Source: Gryganskiella cystojenkinii (Eukaryota; Mortierellomycota; Mortierellomycetes; Mortierellales; Mortierellaceae). From it: DNA of 64,000 bases. Location of the stretch: contig JAAAIG010000024.1 of the NCBI GenBank assembly GCA_015852425.1, forward strand, positions 6,208 to 70,207, written 5' to 3'. Shown piece by piece: positions 43,234 through 56,147 of this stretch. Made by a program: the position numbers and the translations under genes. Under the pieces are notes generated by a model. That model worked only from the letters and a program-made list of their open reading frames with translations. It did no database searches and had not been told where the DNA came from. Positions within the stretch are counted from its first letter, which is position 1; the number at the start of each line of letters is the position of its first letter.

Positions 43234-46082
43234 AAAAGAATGGAGGGGAAAGGAAATAAGGGGAGGAAAGAGCAAAAGGAATGGAGGGAGAAAAGAAAAA
43301 CTGAAAAAGGAAAAATGACGAAAAGAATGGATGGGAAAAAAATGAAGAAAAGGGCAGCCTAGCATTCTTAGAATCGTAGCTTTTTGCCGCGTTCAAGTCT
43401 GTTCTCCTTTATCCATTATAACTGTGGAGGATGACAAAAGAGAAAAGAAGGGGGAGGAGCAAGGTATAACCGAAGAATGGACCGAGTTCCATACTGTGTC
43501 CACCTATGAAAATGAAGTGTATACAGATCACGTTCATGGATAGTAAGATCTTCTAATTCAGTAGAAGAACATAACGATGTTCAGGAGGAACAAAGAAGGT
43601 CTCTTCCCGGGTCGCATCCTTGGGCAGAATCGGATGAATCCGATTTTGAATCAGGTCTGCAAGGATCGCAATCGAGGTTGTTTTATGAACACTGATTTTG
43701 CATGGATTTTGTGCACACAAATTTTGTTCAAATCGTTCCATTGATTTTGTGTGACGATGGGGATTCCAAAATAGATCATCTAAATTGGAAGTACTCGGTC
43801 TCCAATTTCGAAGAGATCTACCCTCTTCATAATGGGTCTGAAGCAACCGAAAAGGATGCCCAGGCTTCGTTGAGGAGAGAACGTGGCCTTCCAACAGGGA
43901 CTTGGTGTAACCGTGTGATCTCAGTCACGGAGTGCAACAAGCATTGCTTTGATGGACTCTATTTTTTGGTTTGTTTTGGTGGAATCAAAAGGGAACGTGG
44001 ACTCTCAAATATTCCTCTACAATTGTCTCGTTCTCTCGTTCCAGTAATTGTGCCTTTTCGCCAAGATCCTTAGAATAAACAGTTGTCCTAAAACAAATTC
44101 ACTTGGTTTCAATTGAAATGAAAGGTAAATATACGGTCACATAGTGTCCGCATTGAGAGCAACCTTCATCCATGGTGCTGATTCCGTTGAAACCAAGGTC
44201 TCTGATTTCTCTGTTGCAACCCGACATGAAAGAAACAGTCCCGGAGGTATAAATACCGTCGGTCCACGGCAGCCTTATGGTTTCCTTAATCAAGAAAGCC
44301 CGAGTAATAAATGTCTGGGGTCCTACTCATGCACCCACAAGGTGTTTTCTCTGTGAGAGCGACCGTCCTACTTCCACTCGGAAGAAGAAAGAAAAAACCC
44401 TCTTCCACACCAAATCTGCAATGTGTTATGCGGATAAGGTACTATATGGGGGCGAAATGCCTTTAAACATACTGATCAAAACAAAACAAAAGTGCCACTG
44501 TCTCAATTGAGGAGTTTAGGAAGCTCATCTACTTTCCTCTCAATCTTCTGCATTTGCATGCGAACATAAAGTGAAGATCACTCTCTTCCCCTTTATGTCT
44601 AACGCCTTGTCGGCGGTATGGGCTGCATTCATCAGGTAAACCCAGCTAGCCTTCGAAGGGACTTTCTTTTTTCGTTTCCTCATCCGCCTTGGCCAGCTTT
44701 AATCCCCGCATGATACGGTGTGTTTGTTTTGTCAACAGACTTTTGGCCCTCTTTTTTTTCTTGAAAATTAACTCTCCTCTCACAATTTTCAATTTTCTCT
44801 TTGCCACAGTAAAGTCAAAACTCCACTCCACCCGTTGTTTTGGTGCGGCGTGCTCACATTTTATTCTTGCACCCTGCCCATTTTCTTTTGCTGAGAATGA
44901 AGGCGCGTTATTGATCCTGCTGGACAAACAAGAAGAGCTCCAGACCTCAAAATGTTCGACCGAAAGAGGAAACCCCCCCCTTTTGCTCGTACCTCTGGGA
45001 CGATAATTGCCGAAAATTGCAACGAGATAAAATAAATGATGAACGGTTGGTCCGTAAAAAAAGAATCACAGAGCTGAAAAAAAGTTGATAACAAGCGCCC
45101 CGACCACCCCTTCCCTTCTTTGCTGTCCCATCAGCTGCATCGCCGGGGATAACTCCAATAGCTACTGCACCTCAAAACAAAATGTCTAATTTGCCGCAGT
45201 TTACCCAGCAGGCCAAAAAAAATAGAAACCGGTCTAGTCCCCGTTGGGTGATTGTGCACAGCCGACAGTCATGGAATATGAGCAATTGAAGTGGCAAGTC
45301 TTTGGTTGAACGCGTTTGTGTCCCACCAAAAGAGTGGAAAGAGGCAACGTGGCCAATTCTTGGATTGGTGATTGACGGGAAAGTGTAGTAGGGGGCTAAA
45401 GCGTGTTTTGTTTTGAGCTCTCTGTTAACAACAAAACAGATCCCTTCTATTCTTTCCTCCTCTCTGATCTCGATCACCAGAAGGTGTGTAACCTGAATGT
45501 GATAAAAAAAGAAGGCAAAAAAAAAATATTTTAAGAACGAGGTCGGCCGAGTCGGAGAGAAGCAAGGAGTAGGACAATGGCGGACAAAGAAAAAAACGTT
45601 CGCCTGGACCAACTGTGCGTAGAAAGCAGGACAAAGTTCGGGAAAAGGAAAAAGATTGCGAGTGCCTATCGTCGAGGAAACTGTGGCGTGGCTGTGTTTC
45701 CTTTTGTCTCTTTTGTGTATTTTGTCCCAAAGGACAAAGGCAAAGGCAAATGTGTTGTGGTGGACACATGTGTCCTGCAGAAAATTAAAGAGAACAGGTT
45801 ACTGTTGGTGCCTGAAATTGGCTTTTGTTTGGTTGGGTCCATGAAATTTAAAGACAAATATCTGATCATCACTTTGTTTTGACTTTTTTTTTTTTTTTTC
45901 TCCCTCGCACTTCTTTTCACCCCCTGTGTGTCTACCTTCGTTCTTTGTTCTCTCGCCTCTGTCTTCTCTACTCCCTCCTCCCCTTTCTCCCCTCCGCCCC
46001 TTCCCACCTTCTCGTTCGTTGTGTCGAATGAGCATACCCTGATTCACCTCTTCTCATTTCAGGCACTAAGCAACAACAACAG
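42941..46082. other. Long intergenic region between the GTPase and Kre9-like genes
   Basis: It holds the GTPase promoter with a purine repeat, then about 1 kb (43550-44500) of moderately complex DNA with short frames on both strands and no family match, then the upstream region of the secreted-protein gene. A decayed gene at 43550-44080 cannot be excluded. A possible leader acceptor TTTCAG ends at 46062. Confidence 0.5.
43159..43232. repeat. Uninterrupted purine microsatellite, (GGGA)n then (GA)n
   Basis: 74 bases of pure purine on the plus strand, beginning with six tandem GGGA-type units and ending in a GA dinucleotide run. It lies about 220-290 bases upstream of the GTPase start codon. 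Confidence 0.95.
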
Positions 46083-48248
46083 ATGAAACTCCACCAACCC
46101 ATCCTTTTGCTGACCCTCAGTCTGGCTACCGCCCTGGCTCTCCTCGCGGATGCAACCCCTGTCACAAACAATAATAATAACAACAATGATAACAACGATG
46201 ATTCATCACATTCCCTCCCTCCGCGGGACAGCAATGACCTCGCCACCGCCACCAACTCTTTAAAGCAAACGAGGACCGTTGCTTCCTCCCTCTCAAGGAG
46301 AGCGAGTCTCCGTCAAAGACGTTCCTCCAAGACTACTTCAACCTCGCAGTTTACAACTCCAGTCGAGAGCATCAGGGATCGACAACGTGAGAAGGGCGGC
46401 ACGCCCGCAGCCTCTTCTTCTGCTACTTTTCCTCGACGCCAACAACAACAACAACCGAGGAGAAAACGCCGTCTCCAAGGGCTCTCAACCTCAGACGTTT
46501 TTCCAGCCTCAGTGGCCAAAAACGTAAAAAAAGAAGAAACACAAACACACGCTACAACATCCATGACGAGGAAAGGAAGAGCAAAAATAGAATCAAGTCG
46601 ATTTCAGCCCGGGAGAACAAAGAACATCTCTCACCACACCTTAATTCAAGGCAGCACCTCGACCGTTAATGACTCTCCAACGTTCCCTGACGCCCTCGGC
46701 AGCAAAACAGAGGCGGATAATATGTTCGATGCAAACTCGCGTACAGCTGATGCTGCTGCAGGTGCTGTCCTGGAGCCCGAGCCGAGCATGAAAAGGACGA
46801 CGGCCAAGAGAAGCCTGTCCAAGAGAGCAGTTCCTGAAGTGCCCACCTCAAGGTCGTACCGATCAACAACTAAAAATACGCCTTCATCCATCCAAGAACA
46901 ACTCCCGACGACACCCCTGTTACTCCTCCCGGATTCTAATTCCGTCTGGCAAACGGGCACCTTCCAAACCGTCCAATGGTCCAAACAATACGCAAAGAGC
47001 TTGCCCAAGGATACGACCGTGGACATTGTTTTGGTAGAGGCCCAAACCAACCAAAAGATCTTTTCACTCAAGAGGTTTATTCCTTTCCGGAGAGGGAGTG
47101 CTCAGGTCTGGGTTCCAGTTCATGTACCGGAGCGAGTCTCGTTTGTGTTGGTCTTGGAGCTCTATCGCGGTCGGAGTCTTGAACAGGTCTCGACCGTGTC
47201 CGCCGATTCATCGTCATACCCCTCGTCATCACTTTCAGAAGAGCAAAATGATTCAAAAATAATGGATCGATCAAGGACAGGATCAGGTTCTGGAACACAA
47301 AGGGATGCGCCGTCGGCGACGATCACAACCTCACCGAATATCGTCCGGAGATCCGATATTAGTATTTCACCCCGTGGCCGAAAAGCAAGCACCGAGTCGA
47401 GTCAAAACAGGCCTGTCGGATCCACCAACAATGATGCAGGTGCTGGAGCCGCCGAACTCGAGGACGGATCGTTGTCGCCATATCTGGGTCAGGACCGGCA
47501 AGTACGACCCTCAAAATCATCCGTGGAACCAGGAACGCATCGTGATCTGAACGATGATGACTATTACCTCGGATCTGCAGACGAGCGATCCTACGAGTTC
47601 TACCCGGACGAGTTGCGACAAGAATACCCAACCACGGCTCGACCCTTAGAACTCGAACACGCCTTTGGTTTGCATCAAAAGGTCTACACCTTGACCCCGT
47701 ACTCTCTCGAATGGCGGACCCCAGAACGTGTTCAGGAACTCCTCGATTATAGCACCAAAGTTCAAAAACTCTTGGGGCAATATATCCAACGCAATCCCAA
47801 CAACCCTGTCCCACCCACCAACCTTTTGCCGAAGGCCCTGTTCCTGTCCAAGGTAATGGTCGAGCTAGTCAAGGATCAAACCTTGGAATCCGTCGCCGTT
47901 CTGGCCAGGGATGTCCCCACAGAGACCATGTTCCAGTTCCTCAGCATTCAAGACCGTGTCCCCACTGCGTTCTATCGTCTCAAGGTACAGATGGTCGTCG
48001 TGCAAGTGAACTTGGACCCGGAGACAGTCAAGAGCGCTATTCTTCGATCGTTACAACGTCGACCTACTTCACAGTTGCAACTTGGTGGAAAGGAATCGAG
48101 CTCGGAATCCGATGCCTGGCTGACGAGTCTGTTAGAGGTGCGAAAAGTCAAACCAATGGAGGGTTGGGAGTTTCCCGCTGGCGGAGAGGTCATTGATCGC
48201 TACGAGGCCATCACTCGCAAGTTTTTCGTTTCTCAGGGTGCTCTTTAA
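46083..48248 (+). CDS. Secreted Kre9/Knh1-like protein with long disordered N-terminal half
   Basis: One exon encodes 721 residues. The N terminus is a clear signal peptide (MKLHQPILLLTLSLATALAL, cleavage probably after ADA). About 230 Ser/Asn/Arg/Lys-rich residues follow, ending at a dibasic Kex2-like site (SLSKR-AV, about residue 249). Residues about 279-370 match the Kre9/Knh1 N-terminal domain: NSVWQTGTFQTVQWSK, VDIVLVEAQTNQKIFSLKRF and a vWVP motif. The C-terminal region (about 515-700) is conserved-looking and helical, beginning VYTLTPYSLEWRTPERVQEL. Yeast Kre9 and Knh1 support beta-1,6-glucan synthesis. No GPI-attachment signal is visible at the C terminus (KFFVSQGAL), so it is probably secreted rather than anchored. 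Confidence 0.75.
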   Translation: MKLHQPILLLTLSLATALALLADATPVTNNNNNNNDNNDDSSHSLPPRDSNDLATATNSLKQTRTVASSLSRRASLRQRRSSKTTSTSQFTTPVESIRDRQREKGGTPAASSSATFPRRQQQQQPRRKRRLQGLSTSDVFPASVAKNVKKEETQTHATTSMTRKGRAKIESSRFQPGRTKNISHHTLIQGSTSTVNDSPTFPDALGSKTEADNMFDANSRTADAAAGAVLEPEPSMKRTTAKRSLSKRAVPEVPTSRSYRSTTKNTPSSIQEQLPTTPLLLLPDSNSVWQTGTFQTVQWSKQYAKSLPKDTTVDIVLVEAQTNQKIFSLKRFIPFRRGSAQVWVPVHVPERVSFVLVLELYRGRSLEQVSTVSADSSSYPSSSLSEEQNDSKIMDRSRTGSGSGTQRDAPSATITTSPNIVRRSDISISPRGRKASTESSQNRPVGSTNNDAGAGAAELEDGSLSPYLGQDRQVRPSKSSVEPGTHRDLNDDDYYLGSADERSYEFYPDELRQEYPTTARPLELEHAFGLHQKVYTLTPYSLEWRTPERVQELLDYSTKVQKLLGQYIQRNPNNPVPPTNLLPKALFLSKVMVELVKDQTLESVAVLARDVPTETMFQFLSIQDRVPTAFYRLKVQMVVVQVNLDPETVKSAILRSLQRRPTSQLQLGGKESSSESDAWLTSLLEVRKVKPMEGWEFPAGGEVIDRYEAITRKFFVSQGAL

Positions 48249-48733
48249 GTTGTTTTTAATCCCTCGTCTGCCCCTTCGCTCATTTGTTTACCCCATTCTA
48301 TCATAGTCATATTCACACACACACGCATACTGCCCCTTCTTACGTTCATGATAGCACACATTCCACATCCTTGTACCATAATAATATAAAAAGGCAACGT
48401 TTCATGATGATTATCAGAACATAAAAATATGTCTCAACGTTATTATTCGGCTAGTGAAGTAAGGGAAGGTTGAAGAACAAGGCCAGAGAAGGAATAATGG
48501 AACTCTGTGAAGATTATCTTTTGGCTCGTATGCAAAGAGTTACAGAGAGAAGGAGAAGAGAGGAAAATCAAAGTGATGGGCGTCAAGGGTATATTCTCCA
48601 AAACAAACGAGCAACGACAGAAGGATTAGGTTGCATGGAGGGGAGGGGAAAGGAGAAGAGCAAGAGAGGAAAGGATGGAAAAAAAAGATAATATACAATG
48701 GAAAAAAGAAAGAGGACAAAAAAAAAAGGAAAG
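48249..48733. other. Convergent intergenic region
   Basis: 3' flanks of two convergent genes; includes an ATAATATAAAA stretch near 48380 and A/G-rich DNA near 48640-48730. No gene is seen. Confidence 0.55.
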
Positions 48734-51579
48734 CTAAAGCTTCCTCGACAAGCCCTTGACGCGATCGGACAAGAAAGCAAGGACCACACCCGATACAATA
48801 TGCGTCAACGCATTGCCAGCAGGACCCCAGACCATTCCGTAAGGTGAAAAGTGTCGTTGTGGCATCCCAGGTGCAGTCTCGGCCTTGATATAATCCACCA
48901 TCAAGGCTTTACTCTCCTGCTCCAACATGGCTCGTCTCGCCCGTTGGACCAAGCCGTCTTGTCGAATCTTTTTGTAAAGTTCCTTAGCAGCACTGGCACC
49001 GGTACTGTTTCGGTATCCGTAAATGTACGCGAGCCATTCTTGGGGACCATTGTTCATATCTCCCGTCAGCAAACGGACGCCCATCCAACCCAAAGAGATC
49101 TCGCTGAGCTTAAAGACTACCCAGACAATCAACATCATCTCCAGGGAGCCTGTCAGAACATGCATGATCCGTGTCCGAAGCCAGGATTGTTTCCAGAGTC
49201 TGTACAGTTGGACCAAGATGTTTTGTGAGGGCCCTGGTCCGACACCTTGACTCTTGACAGGTCGGCGATGTTGATGATATTTGTCGAGAAGAGACCGTCC
49301 CTGAGCATGTGCTGTTGTTGAGTCCGAAAGAAAAGATTCACCATGTCGCCTCGCTCGGACTTGAGAACCCAGTACCTGAGCCTGGTATTTCCGTTGGAGA
49401 CGTTCGGCTTTCGAGAAGGCCAGTGGGACAGCGGTGGTTTTCTTCATATCTCGGCCTCCAAGACGCAATCCTGCCCGGTCCAAGGACCATGTTCCAAATA
49501 AGGCCGAGGGCTTGACAACCGTCGGAGCCTGCAGAAGTTCCTCTGTGGCTTCTCCAACATCCGAGTGGATCAAAGAGTCATCTAGCATCATCTCGAGTTC
49601 ATAGGAGATCATGTCACACGACCGTCGGTAACGTTCATATTGCTCTTGTTGCTTCTCCTTCCAGATCATCCTTGAAAAAGATCTTCTATTGGTATGGTGG
49701 CCCGACATCCGTGGAGGTGGGAGCGGAGATGGTGAGTGTTGGGTAAGACTCGCCAGAGAACATGGTCCGTTGTTCGTCATCCGTGATGAGGAGGGTGTCC
49801 ATGAGCTACGGCGAGAAGAAAGATTACTCGAGCCTTGCCGACTCGATTCAGTGTCATTGACAAATAAACTAGAAACTGCAGTGCCATTGGTAGCAGCACC
49901 ACCAGGTGCCTGCAGTAGGGATTGGGGTTGACCTTGTCGTAGGCGCAATCTGCGGTGCTGCTGCAACGATTCCCGGTCCAGGGGCGGTGGCGTCAAGGAC
50001 GATTTACGCACGAGGGCCGATTGAGCTTCTGCAATCAAGGTCTGAAGAGCGTTGCATATCCGGTTATAGACAATGTTTGAATCCTCTTCAGTTCCTGATC
50101 CATGTTTAGAACTCACGGCTACAGAATCAGTATCAGAGTCGTCCGATCCAACCAAAGTTCCTTCGGCACTAACAAAAAAAAAATGTGATGGTGCGACAAT
50201 GGAAAAGAAAAATAGTCTGTCAGTTTTAAGTGGAAGAGCATTACAAATGCCAAGATCCTTTGCCCAACCCCAGCCGCTTTCGATCGTGGAACATCAAACA
50301 TTATTTGACATGTGCTACTATCTTCCTTTCCCATGATGTGAGCGGTTAAAGAAATACTTACTCGGCCAGCAATGTCTTTAATTCCTCGACAATATGCTTG
50401 TTCGAATGTTCGGCTCTGTTTTTCACCAACAGCAAGATACATGGAAAGTTAGCAGTGTTTGTCGAGAGGCAGATCATGAAAAAAGATAAGAGCAGAGCAG
50501 AAGAGAGAAAGATAAAAAAAGGGTCCTTACGCGTTGAGTCTACTCTCCAGATCAAAGACAACGGCCCTTGTGTCCGCCACCTCGGACTGTAACTGTTGTA
50601 CCAGATGTTCAAGGACATCGCCCTGTTTGTTGTGAAGAAACAAGGAAAGGGTTAGTCAAAGCGCATCATGGGAAGGGGAAGATGTTCTATTCTGCTGATT
50701 CAAAAGAAGAGGACATGGCATGATCCTGGTTCACTTTTTTTTTCTTGAATGCACAGGCCATACAACGCGTGGAGAAACGAGGGGAAACAAACGAGTGCAC
50801 ATGGTACGTGTATTTGGAAAGAGGGGTCTGGGAGGGAGAGGTGACAAAAGAAAAGGGATAGACAATCAACGAGCCAATGGTCGCAGACACCGCCCGTGCC
50901 CTTTTTTCATGTTGCGAGCCCAGCTTTTTTCTTCCTCATTATTGTGTGTGCATGTGGAGGGGAACTCAAGAGCTTGTTGTTTTTGATTGATAAAGAGAAG
51001 AGGCGAAGAAGCTTTTTTTCTGTGGGGAAAAGAAAAAGAAACGTGTGGGAGAGAGGAGCGACTCACATCCATGCCAACTCCTGAATCCGAGAGGTGCCTT
51101 CCAACGATTGATGTTGGCTCAACAAGCGTGGCGCTCGAAGCCGTTAAATTCGATCCCTCATTGCTGTTGTTGTTGTTGTCGTCGTCATCGATCGCGTATT
51201 GGTCTGCGGTTGGGTCTTTTTGATTTTCGTCCTTATCAGCAACCGCCACTCCTTGGTAAGCGACGGTTCGTTTCGTTCTTGACTTTTCGTAGGTGACATA
51301 CTCTGCTTCCGACTCGCTGCCCTGCTCACCCGTGTCGGAAGCTGCAATCGTTTCCTCATAAGACCAAGAGCGCATGTGTGCCTGTCGTCGCGAATGCAAA
51401 CGTTCGAGGTCATCGCCAAAGTCCTGGGTCGTGAACCGATAAAAGTCGTTGTGATCCGATTCTACTGCAGGGGACGAGTTGTGGGTACGGAAGAACGACA
51501 AGCGCTTAGCATTGTGGTCCTTCTCAAGGGGCAAGAGTTGTTGGGCATTCCATGGATTTAGGACATGCTGCGAGTCCAT
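48734..51579 (-). CDS. Uncharacterised fungal membrane protein with central coiled coil
   Basis: Four exons (51067-51579, 50531-50622, 50362-50415, 48734-50168) join in phase to encode 697 residues. The N-terminal 170 residues are polar and disordered (Asp/Asn runs, SDSGVGMD). Exons 2 and 3 encode a heptad-like coiled coil (VLEHLVQQLQSEVADTRAVV, HIVEELKTLLAEA). After a Ser-rich linker, a helical region contains one clear membrane segment (MMLIVWVVFKLSEISLGWMG) and a second hydrophobic stretch close to the C terminus (ALTHIVSGVVLAFL). I do not recognise the family. The layout suggests a tail-anchored or hairpin membrane protein with a cytosolic N terminus. I chose the start at 51579; the open frame extends upstream through C/T-rich leader DNA. 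Confidence 0.7.
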
Positions 51580-52991
51580 GGCGTTATAAAAGGTGTCGTT
51601 AAGTATTGAGGAGGAAGTAGATGGAGGGGACCGGATTTGGTATTTAGTCGAATTCTTTTCTCCTGAAATGGAAAGAAGAAAGAGCTGAGAGCTAGGAGGG
51701 AACAGTTGAGAGAAAGAAGGAAGGACCGTTGGGAATGCTGGAACGGATGGATGAATTGGTCTCTTTTTCTGGTGCTTCTTCTTCAAGGCGAAGGTCGAAT
51801 GAAGAGGGACGGACAAAGAAAAAAAGAATTCAGTCAGCGGAGAGGACCCTCAAAAATGAATTTATTTTGGCTCACGGGCATTCCAAGTGCTTTCATTTCT
51901 TTTTATTTTTATGCCCTCTTCTGGGCCGTGCGGGGGAAAAGTGATCGTGGAGGATACGCCGAAAAAAAATAAAAGATTCGCCACCAAATCCACCAAATCG
52001 AACCCATGACACGGCATCCTAACCAACGGGGAGAAGCTGTAGGCGGGTTGTGCGCACCTTGCTCTGCTCGTTGACTTTACTGGTTATCTTCGTCCCTTAC
52101 AAAGCAGTCATGTGGTATGCCACGACCCGACGTCGTAGTCGTGCTGACTCAATCAAATCGCAGCTTGCTTTCGGTCAAGCCCTTTTCTAGGGTTGCTTAT
52201 TTTCGTTTGTCATAATGTATTGTTATGGCATCTTCTCACTCTTGATTCTAATGTGCTTGATGGAACCTACACTCGCCAAGCCGCCTGTGCAAGTAACTGT
52301 TTTTGGGCGAATACCAAGATCAGCAATCGGTGCACAGGAGACGAGCCGACTTGTCTAGTGCCAAGGGCTCACGATTTGTTGCGAGGGGAGGAAAGGACGG
52401 GCTGCCGCACTGGAGCTCTGATTCCCCAAGTTGTCAACCAATAGGCTTCTTTGATAAGTTTGAGAAAAGCAACTCCAAGAAGGACGGTTAAACTCCAATG
52501 GCTGCGATATAGTGGCGTGTCTTAGAATAAAATGGTGCTTGTACAACTGCGCTTCAGGGGATCCCTTGGTGGCCGCAGTCGGCTTCCTTCTCTGAGCTTC
52601 GATTCTTTGACCACCCTTTTTGGTGGCAAAAAAACTGAAGGATTCAGGCAATGTGACGTCACTCTTTGTTGAAAGCAGTCATATTTTTTTGGGGACCAAA
52701 GAGCGAGGGACACGGAAGTCAAGGCAACGGGGACACAGCACCACCGAAACGAACAAAAAAAAGTTCACAAAGATTACGCGTCCTTCGTTACTTTTTACTG
52801 CTCCACCGCGAGAAACCTCTTTTTTTAACTTGTGCCTTTTGGTTTCTTTTTCATCTCTTTCTTCTTTGTCACTCAACTCTCATCATTCCATCCATCTCCC
52901 TTTTTCACAAGTTCTTTATTTTTTTTGTATTCTTTTTCCTTGTCCCCACTACCCTTTCCCTTCCCTTCTCACACTCATATACATATCTATC
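51580..52991. other. Divergent promoter region between the membrane-protein gene and CDC48
   Basis: About 1.4 kb holds both promoters. The CDC48 side is C/T-rich from 52800. A PACE element is listed separately. No gene is convincing. Confidence 0.55.
52622..52630 (+). promoter_or_regulatory. CDC48: PACE element (Rpn4-type site) upstream of CDC48
   Basis: A perfect GGTGGCAAA lies 370 bases before the CDC48 ATG. In S. cerevisiae this motif binds Rpn4 and drives proteasome genes as well as CDC48. Presence of an Rpn4-like factor in this organism is unknown. Confidence 0.5.
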
Positions 52992-55895
<2,904 letters not shown>

Positions 55896-56147
55896 ATTAC
55901 TCGTCCCCAGAACAAGGCTGACGAGCATCTAGAGCTGTGAAAGCCATTCATCAACCAATAAGCAAACATCCTTCCCTCCTGTACAAATATCAATTTCAAT
56001 ATCAATACTCCAATTTGCAGATAATGTCGTTGTCGTAACAATAAACGATTGAATAAATAAGCAAAAAAAAAAAAAAACGAAGTTTCAGTCAAGTGTTTAG
56101 TCTACAATTTATTATGATACAGTGAGAAGAAGGATCCGCCCTTGCGA

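Noticed and set aside
43553..43894. 113-codon minus-strand frame overlapping a 123-codon plus-strand frame
   Set aside because: The two frames overlap on opposite strands, neither has recognisable features, and no splice extension improves either.
45577..45882. 101-codon plus-strand frame beginning MADKEKNVRL
   Set aside because: It has a proper ATG but lies in the upstream region of the Kre9-like gene, ends just before a poly-T run, shows no domain or membrane pattern and has no supporting splice or codon signal.
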